DNA of 64,000 bases from Turritopsis dohrnii (Eukaryota > Cnidaria > Hydrozoa > Anthoathecata > Oceaniidae). The position numbers were made by a program, and so were the translations under genes. The stretch's first letter is position 1, and each line of letters starts with the position of its first letter. The notes below the pieces were generated by a model. That model saw only the letters and a list, made by a program, of their open reading frames with translations. It did no database searches and had not been told where the DNA came from. Location of the stretch: NCBI GenBank assembly GCA_027922465.2, contig BQMF02000001.1, positions 2,046,001 to 2,110,000 on the forward strand, written 5' to 3'. Shown here one piece after another: positions 1 through 11,706 of the stretch.

Positions 1-2366
1 ATACACGGGATTATAAAAACTATGATCCCTTAAAAATGAAGAATGATTTTAGAACAGTAGACTGGACAAGTGTATCTAATGAAACAAACATTGACAAAGC
101 TGTCAGTTATTTTAATAACGTGTTAGAAACCATCTTTAATAAACACGCTCCCATATCGAGAAGAAAATTCGAGGTAAACGAAGTGACTGGATAACCGGAG
201 AAATCAAACAATCAAACCGTGATAGGTTGTATAAAAAAGCTAAAAGGTCAAATAGTGATTCTGATTGGCTGCTATATAAAAAAGCACGTAACTCTTGTAC
301 TAACAAAATTAATAACACCAAGAGCAGCTATAATAGAAAGCTTGTTAAAGAAAATGCCGATAATCCGAGGAAATTCTGGGATATCATCAAGAGCATGTTT
401 CCGTCCAAAACAAAATCACTGAAAAATAACTGTTCAACAAGATAAGGTCACAGACAGTGCATTCGGTTCCTTCTTTGCCAGTGCAATACGAAACCTTAAA
501 GAAAAATCTATTTTGCTTACAAACTTTGTGTGGAAATTTCTAACCCCTATCAAAACGAGAACACATAAGGTATTTAGTATTGAATACATATCGAATGTGT
601 TTGTTATGAAGCAGTTGAAAAATCTTCGCGGTAATAAAGCTACTGGAATTGACAATTTACTATCTAAATTAATAAAAAATTGTCGTGAACATATTTCTTC
701 ACCGTTATGTCACATTTTGAACTTATCGATCAAATCTGGTAAAGTCCCTAGAGTTTAGAAAAAAGCAAGAATAAAACCATTGCATAAATCTGGCGATGCA
801 TATGATCCATCCAATTATCGTCCCATATCGATTCTGCCAGTGTTTTCAAAAATTCTCGAGAAGGCCGTGCATTCACAATTGCTGGAGGTTTTAGAGGAGA
901 ACAGTCTTATAACGGATAAGCAGTTTGGCTACAGAACTAATCGTTCTACAAAACATGCCTCCACGCTATTATTTGATGATATCGGAAGGGAGGTCGATCG
1001 TGGAAATCTTATTGGTGCGTGTTTCATTGACTTGAGTAAAGCCTTGGATATCGTCAGTCATAGTCAGCTATTGTCGAAACTGAAATCGTACAGCGTTGAA
1101 AACATCGATTGGTTTGCTGATTATCTTTTCGAGAGAACGCAAATGGTTGAATTAGATTGGAGTAGGGATATTGAACGACCAGTGTTTTGTGGCGTGACAC
1201 AAGGGTCCATTTTAGGGTCCTTATTATTCGTATTATTCTTTAACGACATTGTTGATCACGTTAAAAACTCAAGCATCTTGAAATATGCTGATGATACTAT
1301 AATCTATGCTTCATCTAAAAGAACATTGGATATCGAAAAAGCGTTAACTGAAGATCTTGAAACTATCGATACATACTTACGTGAAAATGAGCTAGTTATC
1401 AATCTTGGTAAAGGTAAAACTGAGGTGATGTTATTCGGAACTAGGAAAAAGCGTGCTAATCATATTCTCGATGTTAGATATCGTACTAGAAAGATCTACG
1501 AGTCTGTGTCCTATAAATATCTAGGAGTAATCCTGGACCAGAGTTTAACGATGAATGAAAACTTTGCGAAAATGATCAAGAAAGCTAGCATGAGAGTTTC
1601 CTTGCTGCAAAAACTGAAACATCACACTGATCCGGATGTCTTGAAAATAATTTACAATTGCATGATTCTTCCAGTTTTAACATATTTATCTACAGCTATG
1701 TTATCTTTTACTGCTACCCAGTTGAAAATGTTGGATAGCATTGAATCGAGAGTGTGCAGAATTGTTCAGTGTCAACATGTATGTAGTGCAGTCAATGTAA
1801 TGCGTGCACAAGCTTGTACAGATATCAAAAAAGTGTTGTTGAACGAATGTTGTTCTAACTATAGTGGGTATTTCGAAGTAGTGAATCATGTTGTGAGAAC
1901 TCAAAATAATGGTTTGCTGTTACGTCTGCCGAAAGCAAAACTTGAATTTGGAAGGAAATCTTTCAATTTTGAAGGTGCCAGACTCTATAACGATTTACCA
2001 ATTGAACTCAAGAAAAACGACTACCTGAATTTATTCAAAAAGGGTCTCAAATTTCATTTCAATATTTAATATCCTTTATGTCTTCATGGATTTTCCTTAA
2101 ATGATTTTTGTTTTCCATTTACCTATCCAACATAGTGGTGTCTCATCTTCGTTTGTTTGCCCAATAGTTTGATACTTACAGCATATCACAGTTCTTCTTT
2201 TGGATTAATCTAGCTTTATTTTATTTTATCAGTTTAATATTTATTACTAATTTTTAATTTTTAGTTTTTATTTTGTAACAGGTATTTCATTGATAACAGT
2301 ATTTATTACTGAAGAAAAATCCTGTATAAGTATTTTAAATAAATAAATAAAAAAATAATAAATAAA
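1..2366 (+). mobile_element. Decayed non-LTR (CR1/L2-like) retrotransposon, 3' part
   Basis: The element enters from the left edge. It holds the endonuclease-RT linker, the reverse transcriptase and a roughly 260-bp 3' UTR. It ends in an A-rich AAATA-type simple repeat at about 2335-2366, as expected for target-primed insertion. Coding capacity is broken (see the pseudogene entry). The family is inferred from the RT motif wording and the short-repeat tail. The 5' end lies outside the window. Confidence 0.88.
3..2069 (+). pseudogene. Reverse transcriptase of non-LTR retrotransposon, frameshifted
   Basis: Reading frame 3 opens at the left edge (TRDYKNYDPLK..., to about 190). The reading then moves to frame 2 (RSDWITGEIKQSNRDRLYKK, to about 445), so a frameshift lies near 180-190. 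It returns to frame 3 from about 470-513 to 2069. An in-frame TAG at 756-758 interrupts it, where relatives usually have Trp before the PLHKSGD stretch. Visible RT blocks are NYRPISILPVFSKILEK near 810-860, FGYRTNRST near 925, FIDLSKALD near 1022-1050 (motif A), GVTQGSILG near 1192 (motif B) and the catalytic YADD at 1284-1295 (motif C). The thumb and C-terminal domain follow. The catalytic aspartates survive, but the protein cannot be made intact. Without the nonsense codon and frameshifts it would be an ordinary CR1/L2-like ORF2. Confidence 0.9.
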
Positions 2367-3006
2367 TGTATTTTTAAAGATAAGATATTAAGTTCCATAC
2401 CTTCAGAAAAGATTATGTCCATCATTCAGGCAGACATAGTGTGCGGCCAATCTTTCCAACTTGGAATGCAAAAAGTTTCTGGTCATAAACATATATACAT
2501 CATATATATACTCACCATTATGACAACAACAGAAGCGCCTTGTAGTTTGATTATCAGTATAGAATGTACAATGTTTTTAATTTACAGTTAGATATGATTT
2601 CTGTTCGGAATGATGAGTACCTTTAATAGTGGAAAGTTTCCTCATTTTGTCATGTAATACTTCTTTCTGATGCAGCGTATACACACTTCTTTAAAAGAAG
2701 CAGTAAAATCTGATCTGGGAAAGCATGTTCTTATTTTTCGAGCCGTTTTCTTATTATCTAATTCTTCGTCTATTTGCTTGTCACACAAAATTTTTCAGTC
2801 ATGCTAGATGTAAGTATGCGCAAAATTGTTTATTGCTTTATTTATTGCTTTATCGTTTATTGCTTTTACTAATGATACATGATGACATGTGCCATCTCAC
2901 TATACTGATGATCTTAAATGTTTATATCAGGACAACTACTTATATCCAATATAAACTGTAAAACAATCAAAATCTACAATAAAATGTGGGCGTTCACAGA
3001 GAGGTA
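2367..3006. other. Intergenic; left edge of segmental duplicate A
   Basis: No gene is seen. From about 2700 the sequence resembles 34860-35040 (shared stretch around TGATGATCTTAAATGTTTATA), so the duplication shared with the 35-47 kb region begins about here. Confidence 0.5.
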
Positions 3007-3661
3007 CTCTCGGGATCCGAATAAACGTACATGTACGTTTATTTTTTTGTTGCCTAATTTCACCCCTGTACGTTCCTTATTAGGTCCTGTACGTTTATTT
3101 TTTCAGAGTAGTTTTTCTCTCCTGTACGATTAATATATCCTGTACGTTTATTAATTTTGACTCGTTTTTTTGCGTAATTTCTTCCGATCTCTAAAGTGTA
3201 GATAGACCTTTAGGTATGTTTCTAACGCTGAACATTCTTTTTCGGCTGCTTTCGAATGTTTCATTTGACAATCGAATGTTTTATTTGACAATCGATTGTT
3301 TAAAGAACAATCGAACATGCACGAAAGTGGAGTGTTTGAGAAAACATAAGTACCAGTGGACTATACGATTTTTTGAAAATATTTCCTTGCTGAGTTCCTT
3401 TTTGTTCTTTAGTTTACTTAAGTACTTAATTAGAAACTTTTTGTATAATATTTCCTAAACGTTAAGATATCATTCCTATCATCAAAAAAATAATTTGGCC
3501 CGATTTTTCCCCTGTACGTTTATTATCTCCTGTACGTTTATTTTTTTAGAGCATTTCCCCTCTCCTGTACGTTTATTATCTCCTGTACGTTTATTAATTT
3601 CAGCTCTTTTTTCTCTCCTGTACGTTTATTCCCTACTGTACGTTTATTCGGATCCCGAGAG
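3007..3661. mobile_element. TA-flanked palindromic MITE with CCTGTACGTTTATT phrases
   Basis: Perfect 24-bp terminal inverted repeats (starting CTCTCGGGATCCGAATAAAC) are flanked on both sides by TA (3005-3006 and 3662-3663). The two subterminal regions carry many copies of TCCTGTACGTTTATT in both orientations. There is no transposase. The TA target duplication suggests mobilisation by a Tc1/mariner or pogo-type enzyme. The tips resemble those of the element at 49137-49350. Confidence 0.85.
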
Positions 3662-4357
3662 TAATTGCTAGTATAAGAAATTAGAAGTGAAATTGTGACC
3701 CGAAGATCTGAAGCATATGGCTTGTCTGTTGTTAGTTGTAACTTGTATATATTAGGCTAGTTAGGTTAAGGCAGAAACAAGATGAAGAGCTGAGTTTTAC
3801 TATTTCAATAAATTGAAATTCTAATAACTGAGGTCCTATTTTGTTCAAGGCCATACTTACAAAGCCTTTATGAAAATGTTTAATAACGATAGTAATCTTT
3901 CTGAGAAATTACAGGCAATTTACTTCAAAAGTATCATATTTACCGAATTTAATTCAAACTGTTCTTTAACAAAAATGTTTTTGCTTGATGATTATTTACA
4001 GTTCATTATTAGATAACATAAAGCTTGAATGAGACGCTTTTCAATATATATAAAAAAATCATAGTTATCCAAATACTTATAAAAAAGAAAACGTCACAAT
4101 ATACAGTAGTTATTGTAATATACAAAAGTTTTTTATAATAATGCAAAAAAAGTAGCTGTATACATAAGAACACACAGAAGTGATAACATTTTTCACGAGC
4201 TTTGGCCGTAGTTAGTATAAGGTTTTCTTTGAGAATAAATACATAATACACGTTGACCATTTCTGTTCTTCGATTCTGCTTGAACATTGTGACATACGTT
4301 TATTTCACAAATTGAAAGATTTTGTAGCGAAACAGTTGTAAATACAAGTGGTGTTCT

Positions 4358-7300
4358 TTATATTGCTTCACTGTGTTTTCGTAAAGCGCAGTATAAAACC
4401 ATTGCAAAGGTCATTCCAATTATCTATAAAACATAAAATAGAAACATGTAAACATGAACTAAGTGGCGAAAATGGAACCAGCAGTCACACGCCACTAAAA
4501 ATATTAAAAAGGCTTCATTAAACGATCCTTTAGCCGTATTAGAGTTTATAGGCATTTTCTTTGTTTTGCTTTCTTTGTGCTCAACTTAAGGAGTATGTTG
4601 ATAGGATGTTATCAATCTATTTCCACAGCGATTCCTATTCCTTCTAATGTTGTTTATCTTTCCTTTCATCAAACGGTTGAATTAAAACGACTACTTTGTT
4701 ACATTAACTCCAGTGACACAATCAATATCAGATATTATTTTATCAACAATCTATTTGCAAGCTGTGTACATGGTCAGAAATAGATCTTATATCCTTCTAA
4801 GATATTTTTACAATAGGTAAAGCAACCAAAATTTTTAGGAAACACCAATTTGATGAACAACATTTACTTATGAGTTTTAATAGGTTATAAAAGGCTTGCT
4901 GAATCTTTTAGTAGCAGAAAACCCTTTGAAAAAAAAACCACAGCAAAAACCTTTCGTACATGAACGCCAAATAGATTTGAACATCGAATTGTTTTTTTTG
5001 TACCAAAATTAAATAAAAGAATCAACATAAGAACGAAAATAGTTAGTCATGCTGCTCTAAAGAAAAAAAAATTACCTGAAAGACCGCAAAAACAATGCTT
5101 GTGATACCAACGTAAAGAAGATTATCTTCGAGGAAATCTTTTATGGATTTGAAACACCCCTTGATAAAGGAAGTTTTAAGTTAAAGAGATATACATTCAA
5201 TAATACAAAACAAGAGCCAGATGGCGCAAAACGGTAGCAGCAAAAGTACTTGCCACAAGAATACTTTTAAATTTGAAATTTTACTTAAAGTTCTTAAACG
5301 TTCTGTAAACGTTATTTCTTGAGATATCTTACTGGTGGAAAACAGGCATAAACGATATTATAATGTTTAAAATTACTAACTCGTGTAAATAGGGTCTAAT
5401 CGCAACACACCAGCAATTTAATTTATTAGAAGACAAAAGAATTATACATGCATGAGCTGTTTATAACGTACGTTTTTTTTATAAGAGCTTATGTAGAAAA
5501 AAAAACGCGTTTCTTCGAAAAAAAATGTATGTTTTGAATTATAATTTTTTGAAACCGAAAATGAATTCAAACAGATAACTGCCTTTTTTTAACTCGATTT
5601 TTGAAAACCTTGATGTTCAAAGACAGAACAGATAGCTAACAAACGTAGAAAGTAATAAGAAAGTCTGATTTGTGTTTTACTGACACGAAAAACATATCTA
5701 TTTTCAAGTGCCAAAGTTCATTGATTCAGTACCATAAAAGTAACTAAAAGTCCCAGTTTTATGTAGACCTATTTGATTAATATCTATTCCTTCATCAATT
5801 AAGTGATAAAATATCAAAGAAAACGTATTTTAAATGTATGTGATTGAAAACCTTCGAAAAATCAAAAGGCTGCGTTCGTTCATTAGAATGTATATTGAGT
5901 TTTTAGTGGGGACTCGCATACTCTAAATCGTAGGCTAAAAACTGCCGTTTCGGCCGGAGTAGTAGTAGTAGTAGGAGTAGTAGTAGGAGTCCAAGGGTGT
6001 TTTAATACGGTATTCGCTTACGCTGCTACCGTAATAAATATTAGATTATATGTAATACCCCTCCCGACAAATTAATGTCATGAGAAAAAATTTTTTTAAA
6101 GCATCTATAGATCGCACATACGCAAGATTGACATAAAAATAACTGTGTCAACTTTTGGGTGAACGATTTTAATGGTATTCATCCATCAAATGATATGTGT
6201 CAATTGTACTTTTGCACTTTGATACAACCGGCAAAATCTCCTCATAGGATTACTGAAATGGTAGAAATTTTTTTCAATTAATGTGAATTATATTACGTTT
6301 TACATTACATTTTCACAGTGGACCAAAAATACTACCGATTGCGTTATGATTGGCTCATGATCTACATCTGAATGGATTATTTCATGTCAAAGTTATGTCC
6401 GGACAATTGTCATGTAGACAAAGTCAATCAAATGAATTGTTTTTTTTTGTACTAAGTCTGACGTTGGTGACGCAACGAAAAATTCAAGATCCTGGAAATT
6501 AGTGGTCAAGTCTTGGGTTACTGACAAATTGAACATTGATTTACAAAGTGAATTTATTGGAAACAAGAAAGCTGGTAAAGTGGAAACAGTAGAAATACAC
6601 TGGAGCCATAGATGAACATCATTTGCACATCATCTTTTGCACTACACTTTCAAAAATTCTGCGTGGTTGAAAAATATCTCTAATTGCTGTTGCTGTGTCC
6701 AAAAAAATAATAAGAACTGGTAATAAAAAACCGCTATGATGAATACTTGAACATTTTACAGGTGTACATGGCAATATATGTTTTATGCATGACAGAAGCC
6801 AGAGCTACCTGCAAAATGTTTTGGGTTTAGGAAGACGATTTGGAAACTTAGAGAGATTTCAACTTTAACAGAAAATATTACTTTTGAAATTCTACCCTAG
6901 TTTTATCGCAGATAAGTTAAAAGATGTTGTGGAAGTTGTTTTCTTTTACAGTCTGTCAGGAAACTCCTGTTTAATGTTAGAGAGGTAGAATTATAATATA
7001 ACGATGACAGTATGATAGCAGAAAGATAGGAGCCAGAAAGCTAACTTACAATTTTTTGTTTGACAGAACGCCCAGGTTGTTGAAATTTTCAATGTTTGTA
7101 AAGCATATCAATTGTTCATTGTACCTAGTTTGAACCTGCTTGAATGAGAAAAGACCGTACTGAATTGCTTCTCCCAAAAGTTGACACTCTAACTCATTTA
7201 CACTTGATTATCTTTGAACTTTAAACGACAAATCATAAATTCCCCGGAATGCAATTTTAACCATACCTTTTCGTTATACTGTTTTATGTTGATCTGCGCA

Positions 7301-8274
7301 TTTGCATATGGTAATGTTCTGCAATTTGCGTTATATCCAGTTTCGCCAGATTTTTTGCAACAACTCCGGTCAACTATTGCTTGATTTGAGGCAACATCCC
7401 AATCTGTAAAGCCATCAATGCCACAACAATCAAATTCTTTTTGAATGGCATTCATTGCTTTCTTGATGTTGTCCTCGTTATAGCGCGCAGGAATTCGCTC
7501 TTTCAGTTGTTTGTGGAGTTCATCTTCTATCTGAAAAAACATTATCATAAGAAACAGCGACAAGCTTTAGTGATAAATCCTTCAGAACATGATAAACGAT
7601 ACGTAGATTAAAAAGAATAAATTTAAAATTACATCGCCTCTCCAAATGTAAGCAGATATACCAGCAGCAATTTCCAAAATAAATATGATGAATAGTAAGC
7701 CGAAAAACTAAATCGATTAAGAGAACACGATAAATGATGAGGGATTATTGTCAATATTGATAGAATTATGACTTTATGTTGAAGAACTTACAAACAGAAG
7801 CATAATCTTGCTTTCTGTAATAGCTCCACAGCAGCCAAGGAATGCTATAATGATTATGATTGCACCAGCTACTATTATTATATTAGCAACAGATATGTAA
7901 TCAAAGTCTGATATATCTTCCCAATCATCACGATCAATATGCAACCAGATTGCAATACCAAGTAGTCCACAACCAGTCAACTATAATATAAAAAGTCACT
8001 TAGAAAAAATTATTCCTTAGTATATTCTCAGCTTAATGCAAAATATGAAATAAATGTTTGCTTTGCAAACTCCCAAAATGACTTTGATTAACGATAAAAA
8101 TCGGACCAGTTGAAACATGCAAAGAAGCGTTGTATTTTCAACTATTAAAAGTCAATGAGTTCTAAAAAAAAAAAAGAATTTGGCGCTAATTCATTTCACA
8201 CATGTACTTACAAAAAACAAGAAGTTGAAAATAAACATGAGCCATTTCACGCATTTGATACCAGTGGAAACCAT
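4358..8274 (-). CDS. Tetraspanin, copy A (six exons, 246 aa)
   Basis: Exons in transcription order: 8212-8274, 7792-7980, 7633-7707, 7267-7530, 5076-5159, 4358-4423. All junctions are GT-AG, in phase 0, and total 246 codons plus TAA. The start gives MVSTGIKCVKWLMFIFNFLF, a classic tetraspanin N-terminus with TM1 and a membrane-proximal Cys that may be palmitoylated. TM2 is near residues 55-75 and TM3 near 85-105. The large extracellular loop has the CCG signature (C144, C145, G146), a paired SCC (C166, C167), C179 and the closing GC (C199). TM4 is near 205-230, followed by a short tail. Tetraspanins organise partner proteins in membrane microdomains; the partners cannot be read here. Intron 4 is 2.1 kb. 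An AATAAA on the minus strand lies at 4299-4304. A close paralogue is at 40469-45234. Confidence 0.93.
5958..5990. repeat. AGT/AGG trinucleotide microsatellite
   Basis: A run of AGT units with interspersed AGG lies inside intron 4 of tetraspanin A. The remainder of this intron (5160-7266) shows no coding sequence, only diverged similarity to intron 4 of copy B. Confidence 0.85.
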
Positions 8275-9973
8275 GTTTGTTTATAATCTAAAATATCTTC
8301 TGCAATAGAAGGAAGAAGAAATCGTTTGACTATTGTATGCAGAAACACGAATGCAAAGATAAAAGCTTGAAAACCTCTTCTAACAGCACCAAAATAAACA
8401 TTGTCGTTAACACAATCGAAGAAAACTTACATTCAGGACATGTGTGAGTTTCTCTATTGCAATAAGAAGTATTGGTAGTGAATAAAAATCTCTCAGTATC
8501 ATAAATAATCTATGAAGTTACTCATGACGTAAATACTATCTAATAGTTTCTTTCACTGTCAGCTATAAGAATCATCTAATACAAATGTCTTTACCTAATA
8601 TGTATAATCAATTGTAAAAGCATTACTTTTCTAGACAGATTACATGCATTGGCATGTTATCATTATGAATAGAACTGACGGTTGCAGTGCGCCGATATCA
8701 CCAGTGGAACAATTAGAAATGGGTCTGAAAAGGAACAGCTGACAAATATCAAAAAAGAAAACAAAGGAAAAATAACAAACAAATGATTACTACTCTAGTG
8801 GTGATTTCCTGATAACAAACTACGGATGACTTCAGAACAGCTCATTAACATTAATTTACATTCGCAAAACTTACTACAAATTATCCAGATTTTGAAACAG
8901 CAGGAACCTGCGTGTACACAATAGTTCATGGTTTAGTACACTCGGAAATTAATACAGAAAACGTTTAAATAAAAATAGAATTAATAAAGTAAAAAACCAT
9001 TAGCTAATGTTTGAATTTGAAAGGTTGTAGCATTTTATGGAATTTCAGCAAGAGTACAGTTCATCCTAAAAAGCGTGCCTTGGATGAAGGTAAAAGTTGA
9101 ACCTTTTTATGAAAGCTATAAAGGTATAAAGTTAATTATGTCTCGTTTTTTCAATTAGCCGCAAATAATTGGTATCATAGTTTGGTGAAAGCAAATGAAA
9201 TGATTTTTCAATAAGCCCATCGAGCTATCAAAAAGATTTTATCTTTTTGCTGATGACTAAAAACACAAAAATACTTCTCTGCAGCATTTACATCAATATC
9301 TGCCATACAAAGATTGACTTCGTCTTTTTGCGACATTGTTCGGAATATCTAAACCATCCGCAAAAAAACACAAATGACTGAAAAACTATTAATATTTTCC
9401 ACACAAGAGAAAGACAGCATGCAAAATGCTTGCTTGTGTTAAAATCGATGTTAAAATCTTTTTGTGTTTAGTAGTTCAACTCATTCAATGAGTAATACAT
9501 GAATAGCTTTCTATTAAACTTTTATGGAGTTGAATTTTATGCCATCATTAATATTTGATAAGGACTTGAAATTTGATATTGTTTCATAAAAATGTATTCG
9601 TTCAAGAAGATCTCCACCCGATTCAATATTTGTGCCGCCCAATTGAAGTACGAAACTAGAGTTGATAGTGCTTTAGGTACCTTTTCTTTTCATTCTTGCA
9701 ACAAAAGGACATGAAATTAATCGATTTGGTCAGTTAATACAAATAGCTTGCAATATTTTGAGAATCAGTGTTCTTCGTTAATGAAAATCGTTGTTAATGA
9801 TCTCGTTTTTTTTGGTGTTTGGATAGGAATGGAGTGAACAATCTACTAGCAACAGTAATGAAGATGACAGTAAAATTACAAACTAAAATCAAAATCCGAC
9901 GTAAACAAAAATTTTTTCCTTTGCGATTCAACAGAAGCTTAAGAAAACCTTTGGGAATTATAAGGTGAGATTG
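8275..9973. other. 5' flank of tetraspanin A
   Basis: No coding sequence recognised. It contains the putative promoter and any 5' UTR of tetraspanin A, and remains alignable with 45235-46927 upstream of copy B. No clear TATA box or initiator could be assigned by eye. Confidence 0.4.
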
Positions 9974-10369
9974 TCAATTCAGACTTCCTTTCATCACCAG
10001 ACCCAGGTAGCTATTATAAAATTTGTACAAAAACATAATCCAGTAAACTCTGTTACCTGACGTTCTCTCTAAGGATAACGTGTAATATAACGAATGAATG
10101 CTGTAGCTGGCTTGGGTCGACTCGTCCTTTGTTAAAATCATCAATAACATGTTGTCTGGATATGTAATAAAACGAATCTTCTTCGCAAGAATCGTTGAAT
10201 GATTGAATGATTCCTTGCGTATCCGTCGTACCAGGAAAAGAACTGGTTCAAAATCCTTTTCAGCTTCCTTTATTAGAGCCGCGCCCATTCTAGATTGGTT
10301 TGACTTTTACAGGTTGGTTTTCCATTTTTCATTTGCATTCTCTCGCAACATTTTCCCATGCATTCATAA

Positions 10370-10679
10370 CAGCCATCCATCAAAACCATCATAACAAGTT
10401 AATGTTGGGATAAAAGTTATTAAGTGCATTGAACAATTCATCAGGAACACTTTTCTTTCAAAGCTCGTGTATGTTGTCTACAAAACGTTTGTAGTTGGGT
10501 TTCACTGAGAGTACGACTGCTTTTCCCATCATGTTCAGGAAACATCTGCTAAAAACTACTGAAAGAGGACCATCGTCAATTTGCTTATAATGGCAATTGT
10601 TTGTTGAGAAGATATGTTCTGTAGTCAGTTTACATAGAAGTTTCTTGAAGATAGAACGAGAGTCAACTTTCAAAGTCAA
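10370..10679 (-). pseudogene. Penelope-like element reverse transcriptase remnant
   Basis: The translation contains YKQIDDGPLSVVF, corresponding to the YKQIDGVxMGSPLG block typical of Penelope-like RTs. It is followed by NYKRFVDNIHEL (the RYVDD catalytic block, second Asp changed to Asn) and, just downstream in another frame, ELFNALNNFYPNINL (the usual fNxfHpnikFT stretch). The critical MGSP and DD positions are altered and the frame is broken, so the copy is dead. No GIY-YIG endonuclease was found downstream. The assignment rests on motif order. Confidence 0.6.
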
Positions 10680-11199
10680 GAAATCTTAACAAGACTAATG
10701 TAAAGTAGTTTCCAATAAAATTGCTGATCTTCCTGAGACTACCTTTTCTGACAAAACTCGGAACAATTATGAAAAAACCTTAAATTGATTTGCTACATCG
10801 TTGCAATCAATTTCATTCGATTGAAACAAAAACTGAAAATACCTGTAGTGCAAATACCTTTGATCGTTTGTTTTTATTGTATTTTCGAAATGGCGACCGT
10901 GGAAGAACATAAGATGCTGATAAAGCCTTAAAAGTGCATTCAAATTCTGTGGTTTAAATATAATCACAAAAATTATGTCATGAAAATATAATATGTCACA
11001 TGAGGACATACGAAGGACACAGTCAAAAAAACAATCGACAAAATAGCTAACCTTAACCCTAAAAATGTAACACAATCGATGAATATGCGGTTTAAAAATA
11101 ATAAATTGCATAAAATGGGACACAAGTTATCTTTTTCAGTTTAATTTGGTCTTATAAAAAGCAATATCAACAGGAGGCATATAGACAAACATGCTCTTT

Positions 11200-11706
11200 T
11201 GCCTTTGAAATCAATCTTTGAAAACTTTCGCAAACGGGATTTAAGAAGATTCTTTGGTAGATTTTCTGGTTTCTTAATAGACAAGGCCTTGTCAATTTGA
11301 CTATGAATATTATCAACTTCTTGAATGCTGGAATGACCAAGTTCACAAAACGTCTGTTCGATTATAATTTATCTCTGGATGTCAACTAATAAACTCTCGA
11401 AGTACAGCAGACATATTACTGTTTTGATTTTGTGGGACGCACGAGTCAAACCAAAGTATAATTTTTTCAATGGCAGGAAAATCCTTCAGAATTCTTTCCA
11501 TCATTGACGTTGTAGCACTGACAATGTCATTCCCTCCATGCCCCTCATGCCAAAGCACACAATACCCTTTATTGTTTAATGAAGAATATCCCGTTGAGTT
11601 GTATTGTGATAGCTTTCTTTTGTATTAGAAGTTTCCTACATTAGATTTTGGCAAGGTAATAACATTTTCTAAGTCAATACAAACAACAGCTACCTTTTCA
11701 TCTTTA
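11200..11706 (-). pseudogene. Transposase-like gene remnant (RNase H-fold type)
   Basis: The minus strand reads through KDEKVAVVCIDLENVITLPK (about 11650-11706), then a KLSQYNSTGY segment, YCVLWHEGHGGNDIVSATTS (about 11520-11580), ILWFDSCVPQNQNSNM (about 11405-11460) and ELGHSSIQEVDNIHSQIDKA (about 11280-11345). The series DL...YN...WHE/NxI...D.C..QN.N...GHS..EVD..H is characteristic of a large family of transposon-derived proteins seen in cnidarians and insects, probably DDE-type nucleases. Stops and frame changes between blocks mark it as a pseudogene. The superfamily name is uncertain. Confidence 0.6.

Larger units (their letters stand above)
2700..9830. repeat. Segmental duplicate A (partner 34860-47340)
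   Basis: Collinear similarity with the 34.9-47.3 kb region covers the non-coding 3' flank (3670-4300), all six tetraspanin exons and introns, and the upstream flank to about 9800. The block near 9600-9740 matches 46770-46890. Copy A is about 7 kb and copy B about 12 kb. The difference is explained mainly by element insertions in B; A has its own insertion at 3007-3661. Confidence 0.8.
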
